Notes under the pieces: model-generated | Database searches by the model: none | What the model was told of the DNA's origin: nothing | Seen by the model: only the letters and a program-made list of their open reading frames with translations | Made by a program: the position numbers and the translations under genes | Shown: positions 41,187 to 48,083 of the stretch, piece by piece | Layout of the letters: each line of letters starts with the position of its first letter | How positions within the stretch are numbered: position 1 is the stretch's first letter | Source: a virus | IMG/VR virus record: IMGVR_UViG_3300020421_001669 | Coordinates: 97,407-161,406 of that record | Strand: one strand, 5' to 3' | Length of the DNA stretch: 64,000 nt

Positions 41187-42147
41187 TCTATCCAGAAATC
41201 TAATTACAGGAGGTTGCTCATTCACAGCACATCTGAGTGAAGATACGCTTTCGTGGGCAAACCAATTAGAACAGAAATACGATAATGTGATTAACACCGC
41301 TGAGATGGCAAGCGGTAATCAGATTATTTGTGACAGAATATGTTACGAATTAAGTAAGCCTGAGGTAACGAGTGATAACACAATGGTCGCTGTCATGTGG
41401 AGTTCGCCCTTTAGAAAAGAATTCCTATTCACATACGATGACCCAGACTATAACGAAATACAGCATCTCTTTCCTAGAGACAAGCCAGGCTTCAGTAATT
41501 ACTTTCTAACAGATAAACCCCACGAGAAACATCCAACATCTAACTGGCTTATCGTAGGGGGCGGATATGGCATCTGGAATTACGAAGTAACGCCGCTGGA
41601 CGCTAGATTGAAAAACTATTTTAGTGATATATACAATCCCGAAGAGGCATATGTGAGCACTCTGAGGGCCATGATTACTGTACAGAGTTTATGTCAGGCG
41701 AAAAACATTCCGCTGTTAAACATGTGTTGGCAGAGTATCTTTCATGATTTGGGGAGTAAGGATTTTGAAGCTGAGGAGAGTTTTTGGAAGAAAGATGTGG
41801 TTAGCACTACAGGATGGTTATATACGCGACTGAGAACAGCATTTAGCAACAGAGAACGCAATAAAGGATTACTGACAAAGCAGGAATTATTGAGCGATTA
41901 TCATAACAAAAGAATTGATAAACTGTACCCTAATACAAAACACTGGTTTGAGCTAATCGATTGGGGTACATGGCACTTCTATGAGAACGATTTAATTCAG
42001 AAAGGTGGATTACAGGAGTTTTCGCATTATGAGTGTAAAACAAAAAGTGAAGATTTAAAACTTCATCCGAGTACTGAGGTACAAAGAAAATGGATGAAAA
42101 GAATAATGAAAGTGATAGAGGAAAAATATGGCATGGAAATCAATTAA
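41170..42147 (+). CDS. SGNH hydrolase-like protein
   Basis: A 325-residue protein with LITGGCSFTAH (about residues 10-20, block I), NTAEMASGNQII (about 41-52, block II), MVAVMWSSPFR (about 73-83, block III-like) and DLKLHPSTEVQ (about 300-310, block V with His). Related in layout to 34757. ATG 41170 overlaps the SNase gene by 17 bases. Cytoplasmic by lack of signal. Substrate unknown. Confidence 0.6.
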   Translation: MVAKGSLSRNLITGGCSFTAHLSEDTLSWANQLEQKYDNVINTAEMASGNQIICDRICYELSKPEVTSDNTMVAVMWSSPFRKEFLFTYDDPDYNEIQHLFPRDKPGFSNYFLTDKPHEKHPTSNWLIVGGGYGIWNYEVTPLDARLKNYFSDIYNPEEAYVSTLRAMITVQSLCQAKNIPLLNMCWQSIFHDLGSKDFEAEESFWKKDVVSTTGWLYTRLRTAFSNRERNKGLLTKQELLSDYHNKRIDKLYPNTKHWFELIDWGTWHFYENDLIQKGGLQEFSHYECKTKSEDLKLHPSTEVQRKWMKRIMKVIEEKYGMEIN

Positions 42148-42328
42148 AGAAACATTATGGGGAAATCCTAATAAAGGCATTAGTGGAGAACCAGACCCAA
42201 ACGATTTAACACTAGAGAACGCATATAAGACGCGCTGGATATGGTATCACACTATATTGGGAATCGAATTATTAATCGTTATTATAGTACAGGTTGCTAT
42301 ATTGACGCTTCTGGCAGTGAAATTATGA
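42128..42328 (+). CDS. small C-terminally anchored membrane protein
   Basis: A 66-residue protein with a polar N-terminal half and one C-terminal membrane segment (about 43-65). GAGGAAA upstream, overlaps the SGNH-like gene by 20 bases, ATGA junction with a 37-residue ORF downstream. First of a run of tiny membrane proteins. Confidence 0.58.
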   Translation: MAWKSIKETLWGNPNKGISGEPDPNDLTLENAYKTRWIWYHTILGIELLIVIIVQVAILTLLAVKL

Positions 42329-42438
42329 GTGCATTTATAGAAAGAGCAATATGGTTGGGTCTAGGATACTGGATTGGGATTGGTGCGCCTCTACCCGATT
42401 GTATACTAGGATGGTGTCAGACAGTGGGGAGTGTTTAA
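42325..42438 (+). CDS. tiny membrane protein
   Basis: A 37-residue ORF (MSAFIERAIWLGLGYW...) with one hydrophobic segment and a Cys pair, starting at an ATGA junction. Plausible by coupling only. Confidence 0.45.
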   Translation: MSAFIERAIWLGLGYWIGIGAPLPDCILGWCQTVGSV

Positions 42439-42441
42439 GAT

Positions 42442-42513
42442 ATGCTTGGATGCGCCATACCCATAGTAATAGGGTTTATATTGGGGTTTCTCATTGGAAA
42501 GTATACCCGATAG
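42442..42513 (+). CDS. tiny membrane peptide
   Basis: A 23-residue ORF, mostly a single hydrophobic helix (PIVIGFILGFLIG) with a basic end, three bases after the previous stop. GGGGAG lies rather far upstream. Weak evidence. Confidence 0.35.
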   Translation: MLGCAIPIVIGFILGFLIGKYTR

Positions 42514-42542
42514 TTCTGTACTTGAACTGTGGAGGGAAAAAA

Positions 42543-42695
42543 GTGGGAAATAGTGGTTATCTAAATCCGCGAGTGAGCAGGAGTGAGCGCCGCTGCCCGA
42601 CCAAAAAATCTGACACCGCTGCCGCTCCCAGACGCGGTAAAGAGAGATCATACCACAGCACGGCACTAATGTCAAGCACTTTCCGCCATAATTAA
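42543..42695 (+). CDS. basic 50-residue ORF
   Basis: GTG start with GGAGGG six bases upstream, encoding a Ser/Arg-rich peptide (NPRVSRSERRCP, APRRGKERSYH). It is in a G+C-rich stretch unlike its surroundings. The ribosome site is strong, but no family or length match supports it. Confidence 0.4.
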   Translation: MGNSGYLNPRVSRSERRCPTKKSDTAAAPRRGKERSYHSTALMSSTFRHN

Positions 42696-42718
42696 TTCGT
42701 TTTATTTGAAGAAAACGC

Positions 42719-42747
42719 TTGACAACTGCTATTCCGATGTGTATAAT
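42719..42747 (+). promoter_or_regulatory. perfect consensus sigma70 promoter
   Basis: TTGACA (42719-42724), 17-base spacer, TATAAT (42742-42747), both hexamers exact. It is followed by a five-codon ORF (MAAAK) and a second promoter, with no long gene until 42883. Confidence 0.88.
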
Positions 42748-42824
42748 AAGGTGTCGCCTTTAAGAAGAGATATGGCTGCTGCTAAGTGATTGATATATAA
42801 GGGAAATAAAAGATAAAATAATCC

Positions 42825-42853
42825 TTGACATCTGGTGTAGCCTGTGTCATGAT
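42825..42853 (+). promoter_or_regulatory. sigma70-like promoter, CATGAT -10 with GATC
   Basis: TTGACA (42825-42830), 17-base spacer, CATGAT (42848-42853). TGTCATGATCA matches the promoter at 38953. Tandem to the one at 42719. Confidence 0.7.
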
Positions 42854-42882
42854 CACTATGTATTGAGATGAGGGAATCACAT

Positions 42883-43311
42883 ATGCGTTTAGTTATCCAT
42901 ACCCAGTACCGAGAGAATTACGGCGCCCACGATTGGGACGGTAAGGGTGAATGCCCGCAGTACTGGAAGTTTAAGGGTGGCAGCACCTATGTGGTGGGGT
43001 GTGACCTACAACAGGCACAAGACCCCGCCTTCTATGACTCTGTGGCCAAGTGCATTGAGCATAAGTCGGAGTACTGTGAAGAGTACTTCATAGGCGAATC
43101 ACTCGTTGATGATTGTGATTTTGATAAGGATAGTGTGGTGGACTCATGGGACACGGCCATCTATGCTGAATACATAGGTGGGCAATTGCACTGCCAAGAG
43201 GATGTAAAAGACTATACTATGGAGCGCAATGTTATCGGTCAGCGCTCGTGGTTACAGTGTAAGGATGGCCGATATGAAATGGAATTAGAAATGTTTGAAG
43301 AGGCAGCGTGA
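42883..43311 (+). CDS. Cys/Trp-rich phage protein, unknown function
   Basis: A 142-residue protein with many Cys and aromatic residues; HTQYRENYGAHDWDGKGECPQYWKFKGG is its start region. I recall similar marine phage proteins without function. Its G+C content is higher than its neighbours. ATG 42883 follows GAGGGA; two tandem promoters precede it and a structured non-coding region follows its stop. Confidence 0.66.
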   Translation: MRLVIHTQYRENYGAHDWDGKGECPQYWKFKGGSTYVVGCDLQQAQDPAFYDSVAKCIEHKSEYCEEYFIGESLVDDCDFDKDSVVDSWDTAIYAEYIGGQLHCQEDVKDYTMERNVIGQRSWLQCKDGRYEMELEMFEEAA

Positions 43312-43500
43312 GCTGCTGACTACTCGACTCCCTAAAGGAGCCGTGCCGAACCGAGTCGAGTAGCACATTCACAGGCGCGGAGGTGTTGTGACCTAATACA
43401 CACGCGGCCCCCCACGGTTAGGGGGCCATCCCCAGCAGTCGGGCCTATGCTTTGGGATCGGTGTGGACGCCCTTACAAGGGCATCTGGCATCCCCCCATA
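43312..43500 (+). ncRNA. candidate structured non-coding RNA
   Basis: About 190 bases with no convincing ORF, G+C-rich and full of stems: CTACTCGACTC (43320-43330) with GAGTCGAGTAG (43353-43363), a perfect 11-base stem; GGCCCCC (43406-43412) with GGGGGCC (43421-43427); GCCCTT/AAGGGC around 43469-43482 nested inside GGGAT (43454-43458) with ATCCC (43490-43494). It would be transcribed from the promoters at 42719 and 42825. No known RNA family is recognised. The remaining bases to 43568 are A/T-rich with a T run at about 43550. Confidence 0.58.
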
Positions 43501-43568
43501 TGCATTACTAAAAAAAGTTTTTGCCCAGTATAGGAAACCGCCACAGAATTTTTTTCGGGATATAAATT

Positions 43569-44006
43569 ATGGCAGATATAATTTTTGATGTAGACGGCAC
43601 TCTTATGGATATTACTCATAGGAGGCATTTTGTTGCACAGCGTCCCAAGGATTTTGATTCGTTTCGGAGTCATACTGAATTCGATACCCGAAAGGAACAC
43701 ATTTTTTCGGTTGCGGATGCGTTACAGGCACAGGGGCATCGTATTCTTATATCTACTGGTAGGAATAAGTCTCAAAGGGATATTACTATTAAACAGATAA
43801 GGGATGGCGGTATAGACTTTGAGCAGATATACATGCGTTCTGACAGTGACTATACACCAGATGATGAGTTAAAGTCACGATTCTTAGACCGTATGATATC
43901 AGATGGTTACAATCCTACTATGGCATTTGATGACCGTCAAAGGGTTGTGGACATGTTTCGTTCACGAGGTTTAACAGTCTTCCAAGTTGCGGAAGGCAAT
44001 TTTTAG
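43569..44006 (+). CDS. HAD phosphatase like the T4 PNK 3'-phosphatase domain
   Basis: A 145-residue HAD-type protein: motif I FDVDGTLMD (about residues 6-14), ISTGRNKS (motif II, about 61-68), IYMRSDSDYTPDDELK (about 86-101) and FDDRQRVVDMF (motif IV, about 118-128). Order and spacing resemble the 3'-phosphatase half of T4 polynucleotide kinase, so it may repair RNA or DNA ends. It lacks the kinase half. No Shine-Dalgarno sequence is evident. Confidence 0.75.
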   Translation: MADIIFDVDGTLMDITHRRHFVAQRPKDFDSFRSHTEFDTRKEHIFSVADALQAQGHRILISTGRNKSQRDITIKQIRDGGIDFEQIYMRSDSDYTPDDELKSRFLDRMISDGYNPTMAFDDRQRVVDMFRSRGLTVFQVAEGNF

Positions 44007-44013
44007 GAAAATT

Positions 44014-44259
44014 ATGGGAGTATACGATTATCAAAAAGAACTACTTAGAAAAAATGATACCTATGAGTCAACGGACAGTGAATATTATAGTTCACAGTCT
44101 CTTTTGGGGAACAATTTTCGTGTTGTTCGTTCTAGCGGTACAACCTACACCAGTTTATTGACAGGTGTGGGACTAGCATTCGCGTTTGGATATCTTTATG
44201 ATGAGATATACATGTTAGTGTTAGAACTCTGGTGTGTGGCATATGGGATTCTCATGTAA
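44014..44259 (+). CDS. small membrane protein
   Basis: An 81-residue protein with a polar N-terminal half and two hydrophobic segments at the C-terminus (about 45-60 and 65-81). TAATG junction with the next gene. Not recognised. Confidence 0.58.
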   Translation: MGVYDYQKELLRKNDTYESTDSEYYSSQSLLGNNFRVVRSSGTTYTSLLTGVGLAFAFGYLYDEIYMLVLELWCVAYGILM

Positions 44260-45050
44260 TGACAATTAAAATAAAGGGTGGCGGATATCCCCCAGATGGA
44301 TTACCCCCCAAGATGAACAGAGAAATATCTTTTGAGTTGTCTGGAAGTACAGGCAAGCATAATCTTTGGGTGTATGGAGACTCATTTGCATCTCAACCAT
44401 CGCCTTGGTTGTCTATGATTGCAAAAGAATTTAATCTCACTCAGCAGAATCATGCATGGCCTGGGTCTTCACTCGACTATGCCAGCGTACAAATCAATAA
44501 AACAATGAACTCGTGGACAAAAAAGGATGTTGTCATTGTTTGTCTTACTGAGGTATTGCGTATCTGGGAAAGATGGGAACATAAAGACCACGGCAGTAAG
44601 AATTTCAAAGGGAGACATATCCCCCGATCTGCAATTCTTGATATGAAAGACAGCAAGGGTTCCAAGGGTCTTGAGACTATGCCTCTTCAACCTACCATAC
44701 AGATTAACACATCACTACGCAATCATCTCATAAGAATTTTATCCCATGCGGATGTGCGTGCCGTGGTGGTGCTTGATGGGTTCAAGAACAAGGCAAACAG
44801 TTCCATCGATATCCCCGACAATATCACATACAGTGATAAGGGGTATCTCATGGAGGTGAGTATTAAGGAACCGATTGGGTGGTACAATTTCAGTACACTC
44901 GGGCCAGACCACCGCGACAATCACCTATCGGAAGTTAACCACCCTATCCTAGCGGAAAAAGTCTGTAATGCAGTGAAAAACGGCACCAATATAGACCTAA
45001 CAGATGGCTTTGAGGCGGATATTTTTAGAGTTGGTGAACCCGAAGAGTAA
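44259..45050 (+). CDS. SGNH hydrolase-like protein with canonical GDS
   Basis: A 263-residue protein with block I VYGDSFA (about residues 38-44), block II-like GSSLDYA, block III-like VIVCLTEVLR and block V DNHLSEVNHP (about 217-226) with the conserved His. Of the four SGNH-like proteins in the window this one keeps the canonical GDS nucleophile motif, so it is the best candidate for activity. Coupled to the previous gene by TAATG. Confidence 0.66.
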   Translation: MTIKIKGGGYPPDGLPPKMNREISFELSGSTGKHNLWVYGDSFASQPSPWLSMIAKEFNLTQQNHAWPGSSLDYASVQINKTMNSWTKKDVVIVCLTEVLRIWERWEHKDHGSKNFKGRHIPRSAILDMKDSKGSKGLETMPLQPTIQINTSLRNHLIRILSHADVRAVVVLDGFKNKANSSIDIPDNITYSDKGYLMEVSIKEPIGWYNFSTLGPDHRDNHLSEVNHPILAEKVCNAVKNGTNIDLTDGFEADIFRVGEPEE

Positions 45051-45081
45051 AAAAAATCGATCTTTTTTGCTTTCCTTTGGA

Positions 45082-45104
45082 AAATCAATGGCTTACGGAG
45101 GCAG
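45082..45104 (+). promoter_or_regulatory. conserved 23-base upstream element (copy 2)
   Basis: AAATCAATGGCTTACGGAGG plus three bases, matching the copy at 38913-38935 at 20 of 23 positions. It lies seven bases before the -35 box of the next promoter, against 17 bases in copy 1. Confidence 0.5.
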
Positions 45105-45111
45105 CTTTTCC

Positions 45112-45140
45112 TTGACATTTGCCCCGATATATGGGATCAT
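45112..45140 (+). promoter_or_regulatory. sigma70-like promoter with GATCATGATC
   Basis: TTGACA (45112-45117), 17-base spacer, GATCAT (45135-45140). The palindrome GGATCATGATCC covers the -10 region, as at 6287. Confidence 0.66.
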
Positions 45141-45173
45141 GATCCTGTAATCAATTGAGAGAGGTTAAAAATT

Positions 45174-45536
45174 ATGGCTTATGTATCCCAAGAAAAGAAA
45201 AAAGAACTTGCGGTTGGTATCAAAGCGGTACTTAAAAAGTACAAGATGAAAGGTACTATCGCGGTCAACAATCATTCTACTTTGGTTGTCAATCTAAAGT
45301 CTGGGCCCATCAACTTCAAGGCGCAAAACGAACATTATCAAGTTAATCCTTACCATGTCGAGTCTCAGTGGACTGGCGTTGCTAAGGAGTTTCTGCTTGA
45401 GTTGTTGGAAGCGATGAAGGGTGAAGGTACTGGATGGTTTGACAAGTCCGATATCATGACCGACTACTTCCATACTGCTTGGTACAATGATATCAACATT
45501 GGAAAGTGGAACAAATCTTACGAACTAACTGCTTAA
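45174..45536 (+). CDS. conserved early-type phage protein, unknown function
   Basis: A 120-residue protein with a start (MAYVSQEKKKELA) and a distal pattern (VAKEFLLELLEAM; DIMTDYFHTAWYNDINIGKWNK) that I recall in many phage and plasmid proteins of unknown role. First gene after a promoter, so early expression is likely. The family is widespread enough to be a general anti-host or replication accessory, but no function is known. Confidence 0.72.
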   Translation: MAYVSQEKKKELAVGIKAVLKKYKMKGTIAVNNHSTLVVNLKSGPINFKAQNEHYQVNPYHVESQWTGVAKEFLLELLEAMKGEGTGWFDKSDIMTDYFHTAWYNDINIGKWNKSYELTA

Positions 45537-45546
45537 GGAGAGAGAT

Positions 45547-45810
45547 ATGACAGTTGAAACTATCAAAAAAGAAATGCTGACGATGAGTCAGTCCGAGTTG
45601 AGTATGATTATTAACTATGCTCAACAAATCAAGAAGGTATCCGCGACTGCCACCTTTTCGGTGGGTGACAAGGTTATCGTGGTTCAGAAAACCAAACGCC
45701 GTGAGGGTGTGATTCTCAAGATGAACACCAAGAAGGCTGTTGTCGAGATGCCTTGGCAAGGTCGAATCGCTTCGGTGAATGTTCCTTACTCTATGTTGGA
45801 GGCAGCTTAA
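45547..45810 (+). CDS. small KOW/SH3-like protein
   Basis: An 87-residue protein: helical N-terminus, then FSVGDKVIVVQKTKRREGVILKMN and AVVEMPWQGRIASVNVP, a beta-barrel pattern as in KOW or SH3-like domains that bind RNA, DNA or polymerase. AAGGAGAG upstream; TAATG with the next ORF. Confidence 0.65.
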   Translation: MTVETIKKEMLTMSQSELSMIINYAQQIKKVSATATFSVGDKVIVVQKTKRREGVILKMNTKKAVVEMPWQGRIASVNVPYSMLEAA

Positions 45811-45935
45811 TGAGCTGCCACTACACTGAGGCTTTTCTTGAGCGTTATTTTGAAGAGGGTCTTGAGATGGGCATGACCGATGAACAAGCAGAAGCATACG
45901 CATACAAAATGCTAGAGGAGGCGCCCCAACCTTGA
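45810..45935 (+). CDS. 41-residue acidic protein
   Basis: A 41-residue helical, Glu-rich peptide starting at a TAATG junction and ending at the TTG start of the metallopeptidase gene. Coupling on both sides supports it. The MTDEQAEAYAYKMLEE stretch looks like a short UBA-like or helical hairpin. Confidence 0.5.
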   Translation: MSCHYTEAFLERYFEEGLEMGMTDEQAEAYAYKMLEEAPQP

Positions 45936-46426
45936 GTCTGGTTCTTCGTGTGACAGGTGGAAACAAATTCCAAAAACAGTTGGCGTTCGGCACCATACAG
46001 TTTGCTGTCAAGCGCCTCATTCCTACTATTAGAAAACTTGATATCAACATTCACATTCGGAGTTTCAAAAAAGAGGGTAGTACAATCGGATATTGTACCG
46101 ATGATTCATCTGACTTCTGTGACTTTGTTGGTAAGTCACCTAGGCGATTTCAAATTGAAGTATCAAAAGACTTGAACTTGACGGATTTCATTAGATGTAT
46201 TTTACATGAGTTTGTCCACCTCAAGCAATTTGTCAATCGTGAGATGGTAGAGTTAGATACTGGCAAGACCCGATGGAAGGGCAAAACCATTTCCAAAAAA
46301 GTTACATACAAAGACCAACCGTGGGAAAAAGAAGCTTACAGGTTGGAAGAGAAATTGCTCTGGGAGTGTTTAGAGCAACAAGAGTTTTTGACAACGGATA
46401 TTAATCGTAATGGAGTAAGAGCATGA
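45932..46426 (+). CDS. SprT-like zinc metallopeptidase
   Basis: A 164-residue protein with HEFVH (in CILHEFVHLKQF, about residues 91-102) and a downstream WEKEAYRLEE (about 130-139), the zinc ligand pattern of SprT/Wss1-like or related peptidases that act on DNA-bound or stress proteins. The start is TTG at 45932, overlapping the previous stop. Substrate unknown. Confidence 0.68.
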   Translation: MSLVLRVTGGNKFQKQLAFGTIQFAVKRLIPTIRKLDINIHIRSFKKEGSTIGYCTDDSSDFCDFVGKSPRRFQIEVSKDLNLTDFIRCILHEFVHLKQFVNREMVELDTGKTRWKGKTISKKVTYKDQPWEKEAYRLEEKLLWECLEQQEFLTTDINRNGVRA

Positions 46427-46587
46427 TTAGATGGATTATAGGGTTTTTCTTAATACTTGGTAGTGCTGGTGGTCTGGAACAAGACACCATGACTATCTCA
46501 CAAACACTGGCGTTTGCCACTTTGGGTTTTGCACTCATGGGGTGGGCGACTTCCGATTTCAATAAGCAATATGGAGAAGATGTATGA
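46423..46587 (+). CDS. 54-residue membrane protein
   Basis: A 54-residue ORF with two hydrophobic segments (about 3-15 and 28-42), starting at an ATGA junction and ending at another ATGA junction. Both couplings and topology support it. Function unknown. Confidence 0.62.
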   Translation: MIRWIIGFFLILGSAGGLEQDTMTISQTLAFATLGFALMGWATSDFNKQYGEDV

Positions 46588-46835
46588 TTCGTGTAAAAAG
46601 CAAAAACTACAAACAGGTCATTGACCTTGATGGGCCTGACGGCAATGCTTTCGTTTTGATGGGTACTGCCCGTGGTGTATTGCGAAAAGGTGGCGAGAAC
46701 GACTTCAGTGAAATGGTTCTCAAAGAAATGGCATCAAGTGACTACACCAATCTAGTCAAGACCTTTGACAAGTACCTTGGTTCGTACTTCACTCTTGAGA
46801 CTTCTAATGAAGAGTTGTTAGAGGCGTTATCTTGA
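46584..46835 (+). CDS. conserved small phage protein
   Basis: An 83-residue protein (DLDGPDGNAFVLMGTARGVL, then a helical part) with the form I recall in many phages as an unknown early protein. Couplings by ATGA on the upstream side and TTG overlap on the downstream side. Confidence 0.64.
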   Translation: MIRVKSKNYKQVIDLDGPDGNAFVLMGTARGVLRKGGENDFSEMVLKEMASSDYTNLVKTFDKYLGSYFTLETSNEELLEALS

Positions 46836-47029
46836 GTTATACCTATCTGAAAGAAATCACCGATTGGGGTGAACAGAAAGTTAAGAACCACACCTATATC
46901 TTCAATGAGAAGAATCAGAATGTTGGTTATATCATATCGGGAACCAAGGAAGAACTTTTCTACAATAAACCTTCCAAGTTGTTTAGTAAGGCGCGTAGAA
47001 AGTTCGTGGAGGTAAAACAATGGGCATGA
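46832..47029 (+). CDS. small basic protein
   Basis: A 65-residue protein with a TTG start overlapping the previous stop. Basic C-terminus (SKARRKFVEVKQW). No motif. Confidence 0.55.
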   Translation: MSYTYLKEITDWGEQKVKNHTYIFNEKNQNVGYIISGTKEELFYNKPSKLFSKARRKFVEVKQWA

Positions 47030-47349
47030 TGAACATGGGCGGTAGCCTTCGATACGATATGTCTGGGCGTAAGCGTAGAGCATATAAGAAGAATAATCCT
47101 ACGCGAAAAACCAAGATACAGGATTCTGGAAAACCTTTGCGTGTAGATAGTTCTCGTCTTGAAGAGATGAATGAACACAGGCGAAAGTATCCATCACTTA
47201 ATTCCTTTGGGCAGACTTCAGGCACTAAGGACGATAAGTGGATACGCGAGAAGCAAGAAATCTCGCAAGGTTATACTGTTGCACCCGCTTACAATAAAGG
47301 GGCGTATCAAGTAATTGGGAAGAGTAATATCAAAGATATTGGTAAATAA
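47020..47349 (+). CDS. small basic protein
   Basis: A 109-residue Lys/Arg/Ser/Asn-rich protein, N-terminus rich in Met and Gly, no folded motif seen. GGAGG precedes the ATG. Last gene before the tRNA. Confidence 0.6.
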   Translation: MGMMNMGGSLRYDMSGRKRRAYKKNNPTRKTKIQDSGKPLRVDSSRLEEMNEHRRKYPSLNSFGQTSGTKDDKWIREKQEISQGYTVAPAYNKGAYQVIGKSNIKDIGK

Positions 47350-47354
47350 CTTCT

Positions 47355-47431
47355 CTCCCAATAGCTCAACTGGATAGAGCAACGGCCTTCTAAGCCGTAG
47401 GTTGTAGGTTCGAGTCCTACTTGGGAGGCCA
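47355..47431 (+). tRNA. tRNA-Arg(UCU)
   Basis: A complete cloverleaf: acceptor CTCCCAA/TTGGGAG with discriminator G and encoded CCA, D stem GCTC/GAGC, anticodon stem ACGGC/GCCGT with loop CTTCTAA and anticodon TCT (47389-47391), and T arm with GTTCGAGT. It reads AGA, which dominates Arg codons in these AT-rich genes, so it likely supports phage translation. Confidence 0.95.
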
Positions 47432-47459
47432 AACAAAGGAAAAAAAATTAAAAAAACGC

Positions 47460-47488
47460 TTGACATTTGCAAAAAAGATCAGTATAAT
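47460..47488 (+). promoter_or_regulatory. perfect consensus sigma70 promoter
   Basis: TTGACA (47460-47465), 17-base spacer, TATAAT (47483-47488). A GATC lies in the spacer next to the -10 box. It drives the structured non-coding region. Confidence 0.88.
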
Positions 47489-47494
47489 GTTTAC

Positions 47495-47850
47495 TAAGTT
47501 GTATAAATAAGCATGCGGTGGACTGAATAGTACGATTCATTTCCAGTGAATTAGGTAAGGTGAAACTCCTTGACGCCGCTCCAAATTAACAGTTGTAGTC
47601 CTAGGCAAAGACTCCATCCTGTCACACTTTAAACTGCCTCGACTGAATGACGGTACTATGAGTACGATGCAGAGTAGGTCGTTAAACACATAAGGAGCCC
47701 TGAGCAGTGGCGCATGGTAACACACAGACCGAAAAAGGCTCAGTCCATCAGACTATGAGGGCAGTGATGGCCTCGATTAACATAGATGGACAAAGAGAGC
47801 TGGGCATCTCTCTTCATCCTAAACTGCCCACTACTTAGAAGGACAACAAG
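47495..47850 (+). ncRNA. candidate structured RNA with predicted pseudoknot
   Basis: About 350 bases without a credible ORF, behind a perfect consensus promoter. Helices: GCGGTG (47515-47520) with CGCCGC (47574-47579); GTACT/AGTAC (47653-47665); CTGAGC (47700-47705) with GCTCAG (47738-47743); CCATCA (47745-47750) with TGATGG (47765-47770); AAGAGAG (47793-47799) with CTCTCTT (47808-47814). The loop of the last helix contains TGGGCA (47801-47806), which pairs with TGCCCA (47825-47830), an H-type pseudoknot. GGGCAGT at 47760 offers a competing partner for ACTGCCC. It matches no RNA family that I recognise and ends just before a lipoprotein gene. Confidence 0.65.
47502..47509 (+). promoter_or_regulatory. 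T4-type late promoter TATAAATA
   Basis: Exact late consensus 14 bases after the early-type -10 box, so the downstream RNA could be made both early and late. Confidence 0.65.
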
Positions 47851-47852
47851 AA

Positions 47853-48014
47853 ATGAAGTACTTGAGTATATTAGTTGTTTGTATTATGATTAGTGCATGT
47901 AGCGGAAGAATAAATTTAATCGCTGAATTACCAAAAGACCAAGACCTAGATGTAAGAATTAAAACATCCAAGTCTGGTGGTGTGCATAAATCTAATACAC
48001 CAACAGCAGAATGA
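47853..48014 (+). CDS. small lipoprotein
   Basis: A 53-residue predicted lipoprotein with lipobox MISAC (Cys 16) and a short polar mature part. AAGGA lies upstream. It directly follows the structured RNA region, which may be its 5' leader. Function unknown. Confidence 0.62.
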   Translation: MKYLSILVVCIMISACSGRINLIAELPKDQDLDVRIKTSKSGGVHKSNTPTAE

Positions 48015-48083
48015 AAAGACGATAAGATTTGTCTTTCATACGCACCGAACTTTTGTTACGATGCGAATAAATGAATTGTGGGT

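Noticed and set aside
42351-42695. A 114-codon plus-strand ORF covering the tiny membrane genes
   Set aside because: Its first two thirds overlap better-coupled tiny ORFs; only the last 50 codons have their own strong ribosome site and are kept as a separate candidate.
42767-42789. Five-codon ORF MAAAK between tandem promoters as an attenuator leader
   Set aside because: A ribosome-like AAGAAGAG precedes it, but there is no attenuator hairpin before the next gene; mentioned only as part of the small-ORF locus.
43561-43568. TATAAATT directly before the HAD phosphatase ATG as a late promoter
   Set aside because: The box touches the ATG, so transcription would begin inside the gene; one mismatch from consensus.
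47513-47530. Five-codon ORF MRWTE after the TATAAATA box at 47502
   Set aside because: Too short, no ribosome site, and it lies in the first helix of the structured RNA.
47495-47850. tmRNA, because of the pseudoknot and neighbouring tRNA
   Set aside because: There is no tRNA-like end pairing, no tag reading frame and no T-loop at the 3' end.
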